Source: Acrocarpospora pleiomorpha (GTDB lineage: Bacteria; Actinomycetota; Actinomycetes; Streptosporangiales; Streptosporangiaceae). Taken from it: DNA of 64,000 bases. The notes under the pieces were generated by a model. That model did no database searches. It worked only from the letters and a program-made list of their open reading frames with translations, and had not been told where the DNA came from. Below, piece after piece: positions 39,153 through 47,217 of this stretch. The stretch is from positions 23,976-87,975 of the forward strand of contig NZ_BLAF01000018.1 of the NCBI RefSeq assembly GCF_009687885.1, given 5' to 3'. Numbering within the stretch: position 1 is the first letter of the stretch; each line of letters begins with the position of its first letter. The position numbers and the translations under genes are program-made.

Positions 39153-40561
39153 GCGAGTTGCTGACCCCGGCGGAACTGCGGACGCTGTTCCTCTTCGAGA
39201 AGCTCGACGAACACCAGCTCGCGGTGCTGGCCGAGCACGGGCGGGTGGAGCGGTATCCGGCCGGGCAGACGGTCTACCGCGAGGGCGAACCGGCGACGTG
39301 TTTCATCGTGCTCCTCGGCGGGGTGATCACGCTCACCCGGCTGATCCACGGCGACGAGGTGGAAGTCGCCAGAACCGAACAGCGCGGTGTGTACGGCGGA
39401 GCGACCCAGGCCTATCTCGGCGAGCAGGTCGAGCAGATCTACATGAACACGATGCACGCGATCAGCGACGTCGCGGTGCTGGAGATCCCCGCCGACCTGT
39501 TCGCGGGCTGGACCCGGGAATGGTTCCCGATGGCCATGCACCTGCTGGAAGGGCTGTTCTTCGGCATGCGGGCCAGCCAGACCATCGTCGGCGAGCGGGA
39601 GCGGCTGATCGCGCTCGGGTCGCTGTCGGCCGGGCTCACCCACGAGCTGAACAATCCGGCCGCGGCGGCGGTGCGGGCCACCGCGATCCTGCGCGAGCGG
39701 GTCACCGGCATGCGCACCAAGCTTGCGATGATCGCCGACGGGCGCCTGGACGGAACCCGCCTGCACAATCTGGTCGAGCTCCAGGAGGCCGCCGTGAAAC
39801 GCGCGGCCAGCGCGCCGCAGCTGTCCGCGCTGGCGACGTCCGACGCGGAGGAGGAGCTGACCGACTGGCTGGACGATCATGACGTGACCGCTGGGTGGGA
39901 CATCGCACCGACGCTGGTCGCCGGAGGTGTCGATCCCGAGTGGCTGGAGCAGGTGGCCGGCGCGATCGGGCCGGAGAACCTGGAACCGGCGATCCGCTGG
40001 CTCACCTACACCATCGACACCGAACTGCTGATGCGCGAGATCGACGACGCGGTCACCCGCATCTCCGGCCTGGTCGCCGCGGCCAAGCAGTACTCCCAGC
40101 TGGACCGGGCCCCGCACCAGATCGTCGACGTGCACGACCTGCTCAACGCGACCCTGACCATGCTGCAGGCCAAGATCCCGCAAGGCATCCGCACGGTCAA
40201 GGAGTACGACCGCGAGCTCCCGCCGATTCCGGCCTATGCCGCTGAGCTCAACCAGGTCTGGACGAATCTCATCGACAACGCCATCGGCGCGATGGGCGAG
40301 ACGGGCACGCTGACCATCCGGACCACGCGCGAGGCCAAGAACCTGATCGTCGAGATCGCCGACACCGGCCCGGGCATCCCGCCCGCCATCCGCCCCAGAA
40401 TCTTCGAGCCCTTCTTCACCACCAAGCCTGTCGGCGAGGGCACCGGCCTCGGCCTGGACATCTCCTACCGGATAGTCGTCAAGAAGCACCATGGCGACAT
40501 CCGCGTCGACTCCAGTCCCGGCGACACCCGCTTCCGCGTCTACCTCCCCTTCGAGGACTGA
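39149..40561 (+). CDS. Cyclic-nucleotide-binding histidine kinase
   Basis: A 470-residue kinase without membrane segments. Residues 10-125 form a cNMP/CRP-type beta-barrel (FEKLDEHQLAVLAEHGRVE, YREGEPATCFIVLLGG). The dimerisation box is GSLSAGLTHELNNP with the phospho-His at about 165. The ATPase has N box NLIDNAIGAM, G1 DTGPGIP and G2 GTGLGL. A long insert of about 130 residues separates the H box from the ATPase. GTG at 39149 overlaps the stop of the REC-flavoprotein gene (GTGA), so the two are made in fixed proportion and are the likely phosphotransfer partners. Confidence 0.88.
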   Translation: MSELLTPAELRTLFLFEKLDEHQLAVLAEHGRVERYPAGQTVYREGEPATCFIVLLGGVITLTRLIHGDEVEVARTEQRGVYGGATQAYLGEQVEQIYMNTMHAISDVAVLEIPADLFAGWTREWFPMAMHLLEGLFFGMRASQTIVGERERLIALGSLSAGLTHELNNPAAAAVRATAILRERVTGMRTKLAMIADGRLDGTRLHNLVELQEAAVKRAASAPQLSALATSDAEEELTDWLDDHDVTAGWDIAPTLVAGGVDPEWLEQVAGAIGPENLEPAIRWLTYTIDTELLMREIDDAVTRISGLVAAAKQYSQLDRAPHQIVDVHDLLNATLTMLQAKIPQGIRTVKEYDRELPPIPAYAAELNQVWTNLIDNAIGAMGETGTLTIRTTREAKNLIVEIADTGPGIPPAIRPRIFEPFFTTKPVGEGTGLGLDISYRIVVKKHHGDIRVDSSPGDTRFRVYLPFED

Positions 40562-40565
40562 CCAC

Positions 40566-41288
40566 TTACGAGCGCTTGGTTCCGCCTATGACCAGGATGT
40601 CGTCAGTGGTGGGGTCGGGTTCTTCGACAGGCTGGCGGCGGCGGGGGCGGAATCGCTGGACCAGGAGGGTGCCGGCGATGGAGACCAAAGCGACTACCGC
40701 CCACAGGTAGAGCGGGATTGTCGCGGGGGGTTCAGATTTGGGCTGAGTGACCGGCTGGGGGGATGGCTGGACCGCTACCACTTGGGATGGGGGTGGGATT
40801 TGGCTGGTTACCTCGCCCTTCCAGGGGAAGCCTGGGGGTTTGATTTCGCCCCAGTAGTCCTCTACTTGTGCGCCGTCTAGGGCGGGGAACTGGGGTGCGG
40901 CGAGGGTCAGGGTGCCGGGGACGGTCAGGGTGCCGATCTCGTCTTCCATGAAGATGCCCTGGATGCCCTGGACGCGCCAGGTGCCTTGGGGGATCTTGAC
41001 GGCTACCGCGTAGTGGGCGGGTTCGGGCAGGCGGGAGCCGGTGAACGTGAGGACGGTGCCTTTCTCGTCGGTCAGGCGCAGGCCGGTGTCGCCCAGTTGT
41101 TTCTCTGAACCCTCGAAGGGGTGGGTGCCGTGCTGGAGCACCCAGTAGCCGACCGTGTAGGCCTGGCCGGCCTCGATCCGATCGGGTAGCGGATCCAGTT
41201 CGGTGACCGCCCAGTTGCCCGCGTACGCGGGAGCGGCCATCGCGGCCACCATCGCCATAGATCCAAGAATCACGAAAAATCGTCTCAT
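40566..41288 (-). CDS. Secreted protein with C-terminal membrane anchor
   Basis: A 240-residue protein. A signal peptide covers residues 1-25 (MRRFFVILGSMAMVAAMAAP, cleavage after AYA). A beta-rich extracellular domain of about 115 residues begins WAVTELDPLPDRIEAGQAYTV, with GYWVLQHGTHPF as the conserved part, and resembles YtkA/FixH-like or copper-resistance-related domains. A Pro/Gln-rich spacer, a membrane helix (IPLYLWAVVALVSIAGTLLV) and a basic tail follow. The HGTH pair could bind a metal. ATG at 41288 has GGAGG 7 bases upstream. I treat the function as unknown. Confidence 0.75.
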   Translation of the reverse strand: MRRFFVILGSMAMVAAMAAPAYAGNWAVTELDPLPDRIEAGQAYTVGYWVLQHGTHPFEGSEKQLGDTGLRLTDEKGTVLTFTGSRLPEPAHYAVAVKIPQGTWRVQGIQGIFMEDEIGTLTVPGTLTLAAPQFPALDGAQVEDYWGEIKPPGFPWKGEVTSQIPPPSQVVAVQPSPQPVTQPKSEPPATIPLYLWAVVALVSIAGTLLVQRFRPRRRQPVEEPDPTTDDILVIGGTKRS

Positions 41289-41388
41289 CTTTGCACCTCC
41301 GGCTGTTCTACACCGCCCACGCCCGCGAGGTTCCGATCCTGTTCCTTTATAAGCCAACCCTAATATGACGAAGTCGAACATCTGTTTG

Positions 41389-41394
41389 TACAGT
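41389..41394 (+). promoter_or_regulatory. -10 box of a leaderless transcript (alkB)
   Basis: TACAGT lies 6 bases before the ATG at 41401, and ATGACG at 41365-41370 gives a -35-like element 18 bases upstream. An in-frame ATG at 41365 would lie within that promoter. Confidence 0.45.
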
Positions 41395-41400
41395 CGAGGA

Positions 41401-42033
41401 ATGGAGACACTGTTCCAAGGGTCCTTGCTCGACTGGGGTGACGAGGTCGGCCCGGGACCGCTCGGCGGCACCGTCCGCAGGACCCCGCTCACCAACGGCG
41501 CCTGGATCGACATCCGCCCCGCCTGGATGACCGGCGCCGACACCCTGTTCCGCCGCCTGGCCGACATCGTGCCCTGGCACGCGGAACGGCGCCAGATGTA
41601 TGACCACATGGTCGACGTCCCGCGCCTGATGAGCTTCTACGCCGAGGAGGACGCCCTCCCCGACCCGGCGCTCGACGAGGCGAAAGCCCTGCTCAACGCC
41701 CACTACGCGGCCGAGCTGGGCGAGCCCTTCCGCACCGCGGGTCTGTGCCTCTACCGCGACGGCCGCGACAGCGTCGCCTGGCACGGCGACCGCATCGGCC
41801 GGGGCAGGACCGAGGACACGATGGTCGCCATCATCTCAATCGGCGCCCCCCGCAGCCTGCTGCTCCGCCCGCGCGGCGGAGGCGGCCCCACCCTCCGCCA
41901 CGACCTCGGCCACGGCGACCTCCTGGTGATGGGCGGCAGCTGCCAGCGCACCTGGGAACACGCGGTGCCCAAATCCGCGCGTGCGATGGGCCCGCGCATC
42001 AGCATCCAGTTCCGTCCCAGGGGCGTACGCTGA
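41401..42033 (+). CDS. alkB: AlkB-type 2-oxoglutarate/Fe(II) dioxygenase
   Basis: A 210-residue dioxygenase that would remove alkyl groups from bases such as 1-methyladenine and 3-methylcytosine. The iron ligands are in SVAWHGDRIG (HxD, about 128) and WEHAVPK (second His, about 187), and PRISIQFR holds the Arg that binds 2-oxoglutarate. The nucleotide-recognition lid is the region RRQMYDHMVDVPRLMSFY. It is convergent with the kptA gene, 5 bases away. Confidence 0.92.
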   Translation: METLFQGSLLDWGDEVGPGPLGGTVRRTPLTNGAWIDIRPAWMTGADTLFRRLADIVPWHAERRQMYDHMVDVPRLMSFYAEEDALPDPALDEAKALLNAHYAAELGEPFRTAGLCLYRDGRDSVAWHGDRIGRGRTEDTMVAIISIGAPRSLLLRPRGGGGPTLRHDLGHGDLLVMGGSCQRTWEHAVPKSARAMGPRISIQFRPRGVR

Positions 42034-42038
42034 GTTGA

Positions 42039-42581
42039 TCAGCCGGGGAAACGGATGAACGGCGGCGGCACATGCGCGGTCAGCCAGACGCCGTTGGCGC
42101 TGCGGTAGAAGGCATGGCCCGCCGCGTGCATCGCCCCGGAGTCAACCGACAGGATGACCGGACGGCCGCGCCGCGCCCCGACCCGGGTGGCGGTCTCCCG
42201 ATCCGGCGACAGGTGCACGTGCTGGCGGCGCATCGGCAGCAGCCCGTCCGCCTGGATCGCCGGCACGCTCGCCGCGACTGTCCCATGAAACAGGAACCCC
42301 GGCGGCTCGACCTCGGGCAGGCCGAGATCCACCTCCACCGAATGGCCCTGGCTGGCCCGGATCCGGTCTCCCTCGATCGCGAACCGCTGCTTGTCGTTGC
42401 CCGCGACCGCGTCGGCCAGCTCGTCCCGCGAGATCGGGAAGCCGTGCGCCCTGGCCGCCGCCAGCAGTTCCGGCACCGGCACCCAGCCGTTGGCGTCCAG
42501 CGTGATCCCGATCCGCTCGGGTTGGTGGCGCAGGTGTTTTGACAGGTATTTGGAGACCCTTACCAGCCGCCGTTCGTCCAT
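42039..42581 (-). CDS. kptA: RNA 2'-phosphotransferase (Tpt1/KptA)
   Basis: A 180-residue enzyme that moves a 2'-phosphate from RNA to NAD+, releasing ADP-ribose 1'',2''-cyclic phosphate. The N-terminal winged part carries VSKYLSKHLRHQPE with the catalytic Arg and His, and the NAD-binding half has FLFHGT, the arginines of RRQHVHLS and the end of GVWLTAHVPP. The normal bacterial role is unknown because bacteria lack the yeast splicing pathway; ADP-ribosylation of RNA ends is possible. ATG at 42581 is used; a GTG lies immediately upstream. Confidence 0.93.
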   Translation of the reverse strand: MDERRLVRVSKYLSKHLRHQPERIGITLDANGWVPVPELLAAARAHGFPISRDELADAVAGNDKQRFAIEGDRIRASQGHSVEVDLGLPEVEPPGFLFHGTVAASVPAIQADGLLPMRRQHVHLSPDRETATRVGARRGRPVILSVDSGAMHAAGHAFYRSANGVWLTAHVPPPFIRFPG

Positions 42582-42721
42582 CACGCATCTATCGTGGCCG
42601 AGTCCACCCCCTGGGCGCCATCGGGTTTCGATCAGGAGACGGTTCTCCGGTAACGGTGGAACAAGAGCGCTGCCGGTAACGCCACCCCGCGCGGAACAGA
42701 TCCTCCAACGGAGGCATTGCC

Positions 42722-43303
42722 ATGGCCAAGCTCGACATCACCAACGTTCCCCGCGAACTCGACGAATTCATCGCGGCGAGCGGCAACCCCCGGCATCGCC
42801 AGATCGCCGAGGTCGTCCGCCGCCACTACCTGCTCGAACTCACCGGACACGGCGACGAGCTGTTCGCCGAGGACATGATGGCCGAGAACCCCCTCTACTA
42901 CATGAACATCAACGGCCTGAGCATCACCCTGCGCGGCACCGAGGAGGTCCGCGCGTTCTACGAGTCCCAGCACGGCGTGATGCTCGCGGCCACCGACGTC
43001 ACCCAGGTGGTCAACGACTACGGCTACTGGACCGAATGCCAGTTCAACTGGTACCTAACGGGCGCCGCCCTCGCCGCCCAGGGCGCGGAAGTGTCCTCTC
43101 CGGACGCCACGTACATCAAGAAGTCCTGGATCTCCATGTACTGGCCGTTCGACGACCAGGCCCGAATGCGCGGCGAACACATCTACGAACACCTCGACGT
43201 CGCCGAGATCATCCCCATTCCCCCAGAGGACTTCATCACCCTGGAATACGCCCAGAAAACCCTCACTCCCTTACTCCGCGCCCTCCCTGTCTACACACCG
43301 TGA
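42722..43303 (+). CDS. NTF2/SnoaL-like protein
   Basis: A 193-residue cytosolic protein of the NTF2-like superfamily. The helical N-terminus is followed by the core (GDELFAEDMMAENPLYYMN, GTEEVRAFYESQ, YWTECQFNWYL). Acid and aromatic residues line the expected cone. Homologues act as small cyclases, isomerases or binding proteins; none is characterised closely enough to name. ATG at 42722 has GGAGG 8 bases upstream. Its stop overlaps the start of the permease half-gene (GTGA). Confidence 0.7.
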   Translation: MAKLDITNVPRELDEFIAASGNPRHRQIAEVVRRHYLLELTGHGDELFAEDMMAENPLYYMNINGLSITLRGTEEVRAFYESQHGVMLAATDVTQVVNDYGYWTECQFNWYLTGAALAAQGAEVSSPDATYIKKSWISMYWPFDDQARMRGEHIYEHLDVAEIIPIPPEDFITLEYAQKTLTPLLRALPVYTP

Positions 43304-44673
43304 CGGAAACTGCGTCGGCCGCCTCCCGCAGTCGTCACGCAGGCGTGCGCCGGGGATACCTGGCCTGGGGGGCGATTCTGTCGGTGAGCGGCATCGGGGT
43401 GATGGCGATCACCGCGTCGTCGACGTATGAAGACGTGCATTATGACGACTTCGGGTCGGCGATGACCGCCCTGGCAGGAGTGATAGGAGGGGGGCTGCTG
43501 CTCCTTGGGCTGGGGCCGCTCACCCTGTCGTTGCTGGGGCTTCTCGGGTGGTGGGCGGGACGGTTGCCGCTTCTGCTTCGGCTGGCGGCCCGCGATGTGG
43601 CCGGCGATCCTGTCCGTACGGCTCCCGCGGTGGCGGCGACGGTGATCGCGACTGCTCTCGCGGTCGCGCTAATGATCATCGAACCCGCGTTGGCGGCACA
43701 GCGAAGGGCGGAATATTATCCCGAGGCCCGGCCCGACGCCCTTGTTGTAGACGGGTTCCCCGCTGATAAGGCGGCAGCCGTACGTGCGGCCGTCCAGCGC
43801 GAATTGCCTGGAATACCTATTGCGCAGAGAGATCGCCAACTCGATTTCGCGCACCTCAATATCGAGTTCGTCGAGTCGTCATCGCTGGACCCTTACGGCT
43901 GGCTACCGCCGCAAATCGGTGACCAGGCACTGCTTCGCTATCTGACGGGGGACCCGTCGACGCCGTACGCCGAGAACACCGCCGTCGTGGTTACCACAGA
44001 GAACGTCAAGGCCGATTCGGTGGTCATTTACTACGACTTGTCTGACAAGGAGGACTCGCTGTCCACCAGGACCGTCCCGGCGATCACCGTCAGGCCGGTC
44101 GGACCTTACGTGGATGGGATCTTCGTTCCGGCGAAGATCGTGCGGGATCTCGGGTTCCATCTGGGGCCGGAACAGCTGATCATCGACCCCTCCTTTCATC
44201 GGAGTTCGGCGATCGAGCAGGAGCGGCTTGATCGCCGGTTGGCGGATTCCGCGTCCACCTACCTTGAGCGTGGATTCGTGGCTCCGACAGGGTGGTTGCG
44301 CTTTGTCGTGGTAGCTGCTCTTGTCGCCCTCGGTGGCGCGTTGGCCGCGAGTGGCTTGGCGGGTGGTGACTCGCGGTCCAGGCGCGTACTGGTGCGGGTG
44401 CGTGGTTCGGGCGCGGCCATGCGATTGGTCGTGGCGTGTCGGGCGTGGTTGAGCGCGGCCGGTGGAATGGTGCTGGGCGGGGCCGCCGGGTGCGCCATCG
44501 GGCTGTTGCTGGTGTGGCCTTTTACTACGTCGAGCAGTTGGGAGCCGTACGAACGGGCAGCCTTTGACACTCCGTGGTGGCCGATCGCCGCGCTGGTCGG
44601 CGGGCTGCCCGTTCTCGCCGCGGCTATCGCGGCTCTCCCTCCGCCCGGCCCTCGTCAGCGGTCGCGGACGTAG
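43300..44673 (+). CDS. C-terminal half of an FtsX-type ABC permease (truncated)
   Basis: A 457-residue frame that resembles the last half of actinobacterial two-FtsX-domain permeases. It has two helices at the start (YLAWGAILSVSGIGVMAITA, LLLLGLGPLTLSLLGLLGWW), then the typical RLAARDVAGDPVRTAPAVAATVIATALA, an extracellular domain of about 200 residues and two closing helix pairs. The N-terminal half and the ATPase are missing. The GTG overlaps the NTF2-like stop and has no ribosome site of its own. I take it as a remnant still open to translation. Confidence 0.65.
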   Translation: MTETASAASRSRHAGVRRGYLAWGAILSVSGIGVMAITASSTYEDVHYDDFGSAMTALAGVIGGGLLLLGLGPLTLSLLGLLGWWAGRLPLLLRLAARDVAGDPVRTAPAVAATVIATALAVALMIIEPALAAQRRAEYYPEARPDALVVDGFPADKAAAVRAAVQRELPGIPIAQRDRQLDFAHLNIEFVESSSLDPYGWLPPQIGDQALLRYLTGDPSTPYAENTAVVVTTENVKADSVVIYYDLSDKEDSLSTRTVPAITVRPVGPYVDGIFVPAKIVRDLGFHLGPEQLIIDPSFHRSSAIEQERLDRRLADSASTYLERGFVAPTGWLRFVVVAALVALGGALAASGLAGGDSRSRRVLVRVRGSGAAMRLVVACRAWLSAAGGMVLGGAAGCAIGLLLVWPFTTSSSWEPYERAAFDTPWWPIAALVGGLPVLAAAIAALPPPGPRQRSRT

Positions 44674-44810
44674 TAGTGGCCGAGGCTGTCGTCGAAGCGG
44701 CCGGTGGACCGGCAGCAGCGGCGGAAACCGCCGTCCGGAGCCGCAGGGGCACGGGTCATTGCCGCCGAGCTTCTCGATCAGCTCAGTGTCGACGCCGACG
44801 TTGCGGTCCA
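44655..44810 (-). pseudogene. Truncated and frameshifted SEC-C motif protein
   Basis: The upstream frame gives VGVDTELIEKLGGNDPCPCG. After SGRRF the expected RRCC appears only in the next frame, as FRRCCRSTGRFDDSLGHYYV and a stop. One extra base in TTTCC thus breaks the CPCG...CC zinc site. The 5' part of the gene is missing where the insertion sequence begins near 44811. The 3' end overlaps the permease remnant by 19 bases. Confidence 0.65.
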
Positions 44811-46205
44811 CAGGGCACGTCGTGCGATGGCCACGCTGGCCGCCTGGTGGCGGCTGGTGGCGCGGTTCTTCGTGGTGAGGGGCCTTTGCCAGTGCTGTGC
44901 GCCCCACATGCTGGTGTAGGCGGGATCGACAGCGATCACGCTGATCCCGGCTTCGGTGGCCATCGACAGGAGCCGGGCTTTGAGCTTGCCGGTGGGGATG
45001 CCGGAGATGAGCCGTCGGAAGCGGCGCTTGCGGCCGTGCTTCTCGCGGGTTTTCGAATCGGTGAAGTCGAGGTCTTCCACGGCGATAGCCCGAACGCCGC
45101 TGTCAGCGGCCCAGTGCAGCAGGCGGGTGAGGGCGTGGCGGAGCTGCGCGTCGCGGTGGGTGGCGGTGCCGGACAGGTCGTAGTCGAAACGACGCGGCTC
45201 ACCCAGCGGGTTACCGTGGGTGTCCAAACGCCAGGCGGCGAGGTGATCGGCGTTCATGTCCACACCGATGACCTCGCCCGACCGCAGGGTCTCCAGCGGC
45301 ACGACGGGTGTGTCTTTGCGGGTCCAACTCGCGTCGAGGTACCAGCGCCCGCACCGCACGTCGTAGTGGATGCGGTAGGCCACGGCCCGGTTCGCCCCGA
45401 TGCGGTCGCGCCACTCCTCTCCCCGGTGCGGGAACGAGACGCGGGCGGTGAGGACGTACCGGCCGTGCTTGGCGTTGGCCAGGCGCGCGAGCGGCGCAGG
45501 CAGCTTGATCGAGACTTCGCCGTCCGGGGTGACACGGATCGTCTCGTTCCCGTGGCGCTTGCCGGACTCCCCGTCAGCGGTGAGGAACCAGCGCGCAGCT
45601 TCCCACTCGGCGCGCCACCGCGCCTCGGTCTTGTCGGCGGCGGTGAGGTTGTGGCGCTGCTTGAGCAGCCGCCTGCCACCGCGCACCACGGAGACCTTCC
45701 CGGCCTCACGCTGGGCGCTGACGCGCTCAGACTTGCCCTTGAGAATGCGCAGACGGCGAGTCTTGTGGAACCACTCCTCCTTCGACCGATAGCCGCCCGG
45801 CTTCCCCTTCGATCCCTTCTCCCCGATGGGGAGGGACAGCCGGTGCCGGATGGTGCGGATACCGGCGTCCAGCGACACCAGGTGCTGGTGCTGGGCGCGC
45901 CAGGACAGGCCCCACTGGTCGTGGGTGTTGGAGGTGACCGACCCGGCCCATCGCGAGGAGGAATCGGCTGTCAGGTCCCGCTTACGCTCCGCCCACGTGT
46001 CCGTGGAGTGCTCCAGGCCATCCCGGCAACGTGCTGCGAGATCCCGCGAAGCCAACCGGCCCATGTGCTCACCGACCAGCCGCAGCACCGTCGCGTCCTC
46101 GGCGGTCAGGCCCTTAAGACGGTCCCGGATGCTGACGCCGGACGGCCCGTCGGCGACGAACGGCCGGGCGATCTTCCTGAGCGGCTTCTTCCCCGGCTCA
46201 GCCAT
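44778..46205 (-). CDS. tnpB: TnpB-related nuclease of an IS607-type element, 3'-truncated
   Basis: A 475-residue frame with the RuvC-like core of TnpB: D in EVIGVDMNADHLA (about 315), E in AIAVEDLDFTD (about 376) and D in VIAVDPAYTSMWGAQHW (about 426). The CxxC zinc finger of classical TnpB is absent, as in the actinobacterial TnpB-related group. The last 12 or so residues (LWTATSASTLS) come from the neighbouring SEC-C sequence, so the element's 3' end is lost near 44811. ATG at 46205 overlaps the tnpA stop by 8 bases. Guide-RNA activity is not excluded, but the missing 3' end normally encodes the omega RNA. Confidence 0.75.
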   Translation of the reverse strand: MAEPGKKPLRKIARPFVADGPSGVSIRDRLKGLTAEDATVLRLVGEHMGRLASRDLAARCRDGLEHSTDTWAERKRDLTADSSSRWAGSVTSNTHDQWGLSWRAQHQHLVSLDAGIRTIRHRLSLPIGEKGSKGKPGGYRSKEEWFHKTRRLRILKGKSERVSAQREAGKVSVVRGGRRLLKQRHNLTAADKTEARWRAEWEAARWFLTADGESGKRHGNETIRVTPDGEVSIKLPAPLARLANAKHGRYVLTARVSFPHRGEEWRDRIGANRAVAYRIHYDVRCGRWYLDASWTRKDTPVVPLETLRSGEVIGVDMNADHLAAWRLDTHGNPLGEPRRFDYDLSGTATHRDAQLRHALTRLLHWAADSGVRAIAVEDLDFTDSKTREKHGRKRRFRRLISGIPTGKLKARLLSMATEAGISVIAVDPAYTSMWGAQHWQRPLTTKNRATSRHQAASVAIARRALWTATSASTLS

Positions 46206-46820
46206 GCTCAGCCGCTTCAAGAGCCTTCTTCGCCCGGTTCTTCGCCGACCGGCGACCATACAGCCGCGCACAGAACGAGGTCAGCACCTCCACCATGTCC
46301 CGTACCAGGTCGTCTTCGACCTCGCCGCTGTCCAGCACTACCAGGCGACGCCCGTGTGCGGCAAGAGCGGCTTCCACGAGTTCGACGTTCATCCGGCCAA
46401 GACGGTCCTTATGCTCGACCACGACCGTGGTCACATCCGGATCGGCCAGCAGACGGCGGGCCTTGCTGCGGGCACCGTTCATCCCCGAGCCAATCTCCGC
46501 TTCCGCCCGTACCACCCGGTGGCCGGCCTGCGCGGCCCACCCGGCAAGCCGGGCTGTCTGCCGCTCAAGATCCGACTTCCGATCATGAGACGACACACGC
46601 GCATACAGACCCACACCACCCGTCACGGACGGTGACGTGTTCGCCTCGATGTTCACCAGGATCGTGCGCGGCCCCACCCGCTCAGCCGGTACCGGCAACG
46701 TCCCCTCACGGAACCAGCGATACGCGGTCTGCGGATGCACGCCCTGCGTCTTCGCCCACTCCGTCAGATTCACATCACGATCATAGCACTCACTCAATCA
46801 CTCTTACACTCACTTAAACG
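44811..46820 (-). mobile_element. Truncated IS607-type insertion sequence
   Basis: The element consists of a serine recombinase (tnpA) and an overlapping TnpB-related gene read on the minus strand. At its 3' side, near 44811, it stops inside tnpB and joins a SEC-C remnant. At the other side, a short array of CACTCA-like repeats at about 46788-46815 precedes the recombinase start and may be the recombinase-binding end. No target duplication is visible; IS607 elements do not make one. Confidence 0.7.
46198..46773 (-). CDS. tnpA: IS607-family serine recombinase (transposase)
   Basis: A 191-residue recombinase. A MerR-like HTH opens it (LTEWAKTQGVHPQTAYRWFREG), followed by the resolvase fold with the catalytic Ser in LYARVSSHDRKSDLERQ, then EIGSGMNGARS and VVEHKDRLGR with the active-site arginines. 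The long C-terminal helix holds GRRSAKNRAKKALE. The start is probably GTG at 46773, with TATGAT 7 bases upstream (leaderless); the frame extends to a TTG at 46797. It appears complete and may still act on copies elsewhere. Confidence 0.85.
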   Translation of the reverse strand: MNLTEWAKTQGVHPQTAYRWFREGTLPVPAERVGPRTILVNIEANTSPSVTGGVGLYARVSSHDRKSDLERQTARLAGWAAQAGHRVVRAEAEIGSGMNGARSKARRLLADPDVTTVVVEHKDRLGRMNVELVEAALAAHGRRLVVLDSGEVEDDLVRDMVEVLTSFCARLYGRRSAKNRAKKALEAAEHG

Positions 46821-46823
46821 TTC

Positions 46824-47032
46824 TTATAGAAGAGCAGTTGATAACCACTTTGCGATGAGCAGGCCGGCGAGGGTGATCTCGAATAGTCGTCCTGGAACGG
46901 ATAGGGCCAGGCCAACGCCGTACCCGAGGACCTTAAGTGTCGCCCCTGCCCACCCCGAGCGGCGACTCTTGTCGCCGGCATAACCGGCGTCGACAAGGCT
47001 GCGCGGGAGCCCTCGCTGCCTTGTGTCTCATG
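46824..47032 (-). pseudogene. Tail of a membrane protein
   Basis: A minus-strand frame with good codon use reads SLVDAGYAGDKSRRSGWAG, then a hydrophobic end (LAGLLIAKWLSTALL) and a TAA at 46824. An in-frame TGA near 47031 closes it upstream, and no start codon with a ribosome site is visible. It looks like the last 70 residues of a lost gene beside the insertion sequence. Confidence 0.45.
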
Positions 47033-47217
47033 CGCATGATTCCGTCTCCCGTGAGCGAACGACCCGTGGAACTTCGCCGAGTGGCGGCGACGACCTTTCG
47101 CTCACGAGCGTGACTCGTCCGCCTTGGGCATGACTTGTGCGTGACTGGCCGTGCGTCGGCGCGTCACTGGCGTGTTAGCTGCACCCAAGAAAGCCAGATT
47201 CAAGCAACCTGAGTTGA
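47033..47217. other. Non-coding scar with long inverted repeat
   Basis: No gene is seen in this gap before the GAF protein. CGTGAGCGAA at 47051-47060 and its complement at 47098-47107 form 10-base arms 37 bases apart, and CGTGACT occurs at 47110 and 47132. These could be mobile-element ends or a hairpin. Confidence 0.35.

Noticed and set aside
41365..41367. ATG as the start of alkB
   Set aside because: It falls in the -35 region of the promoter that gives the leaderless start at 41401.
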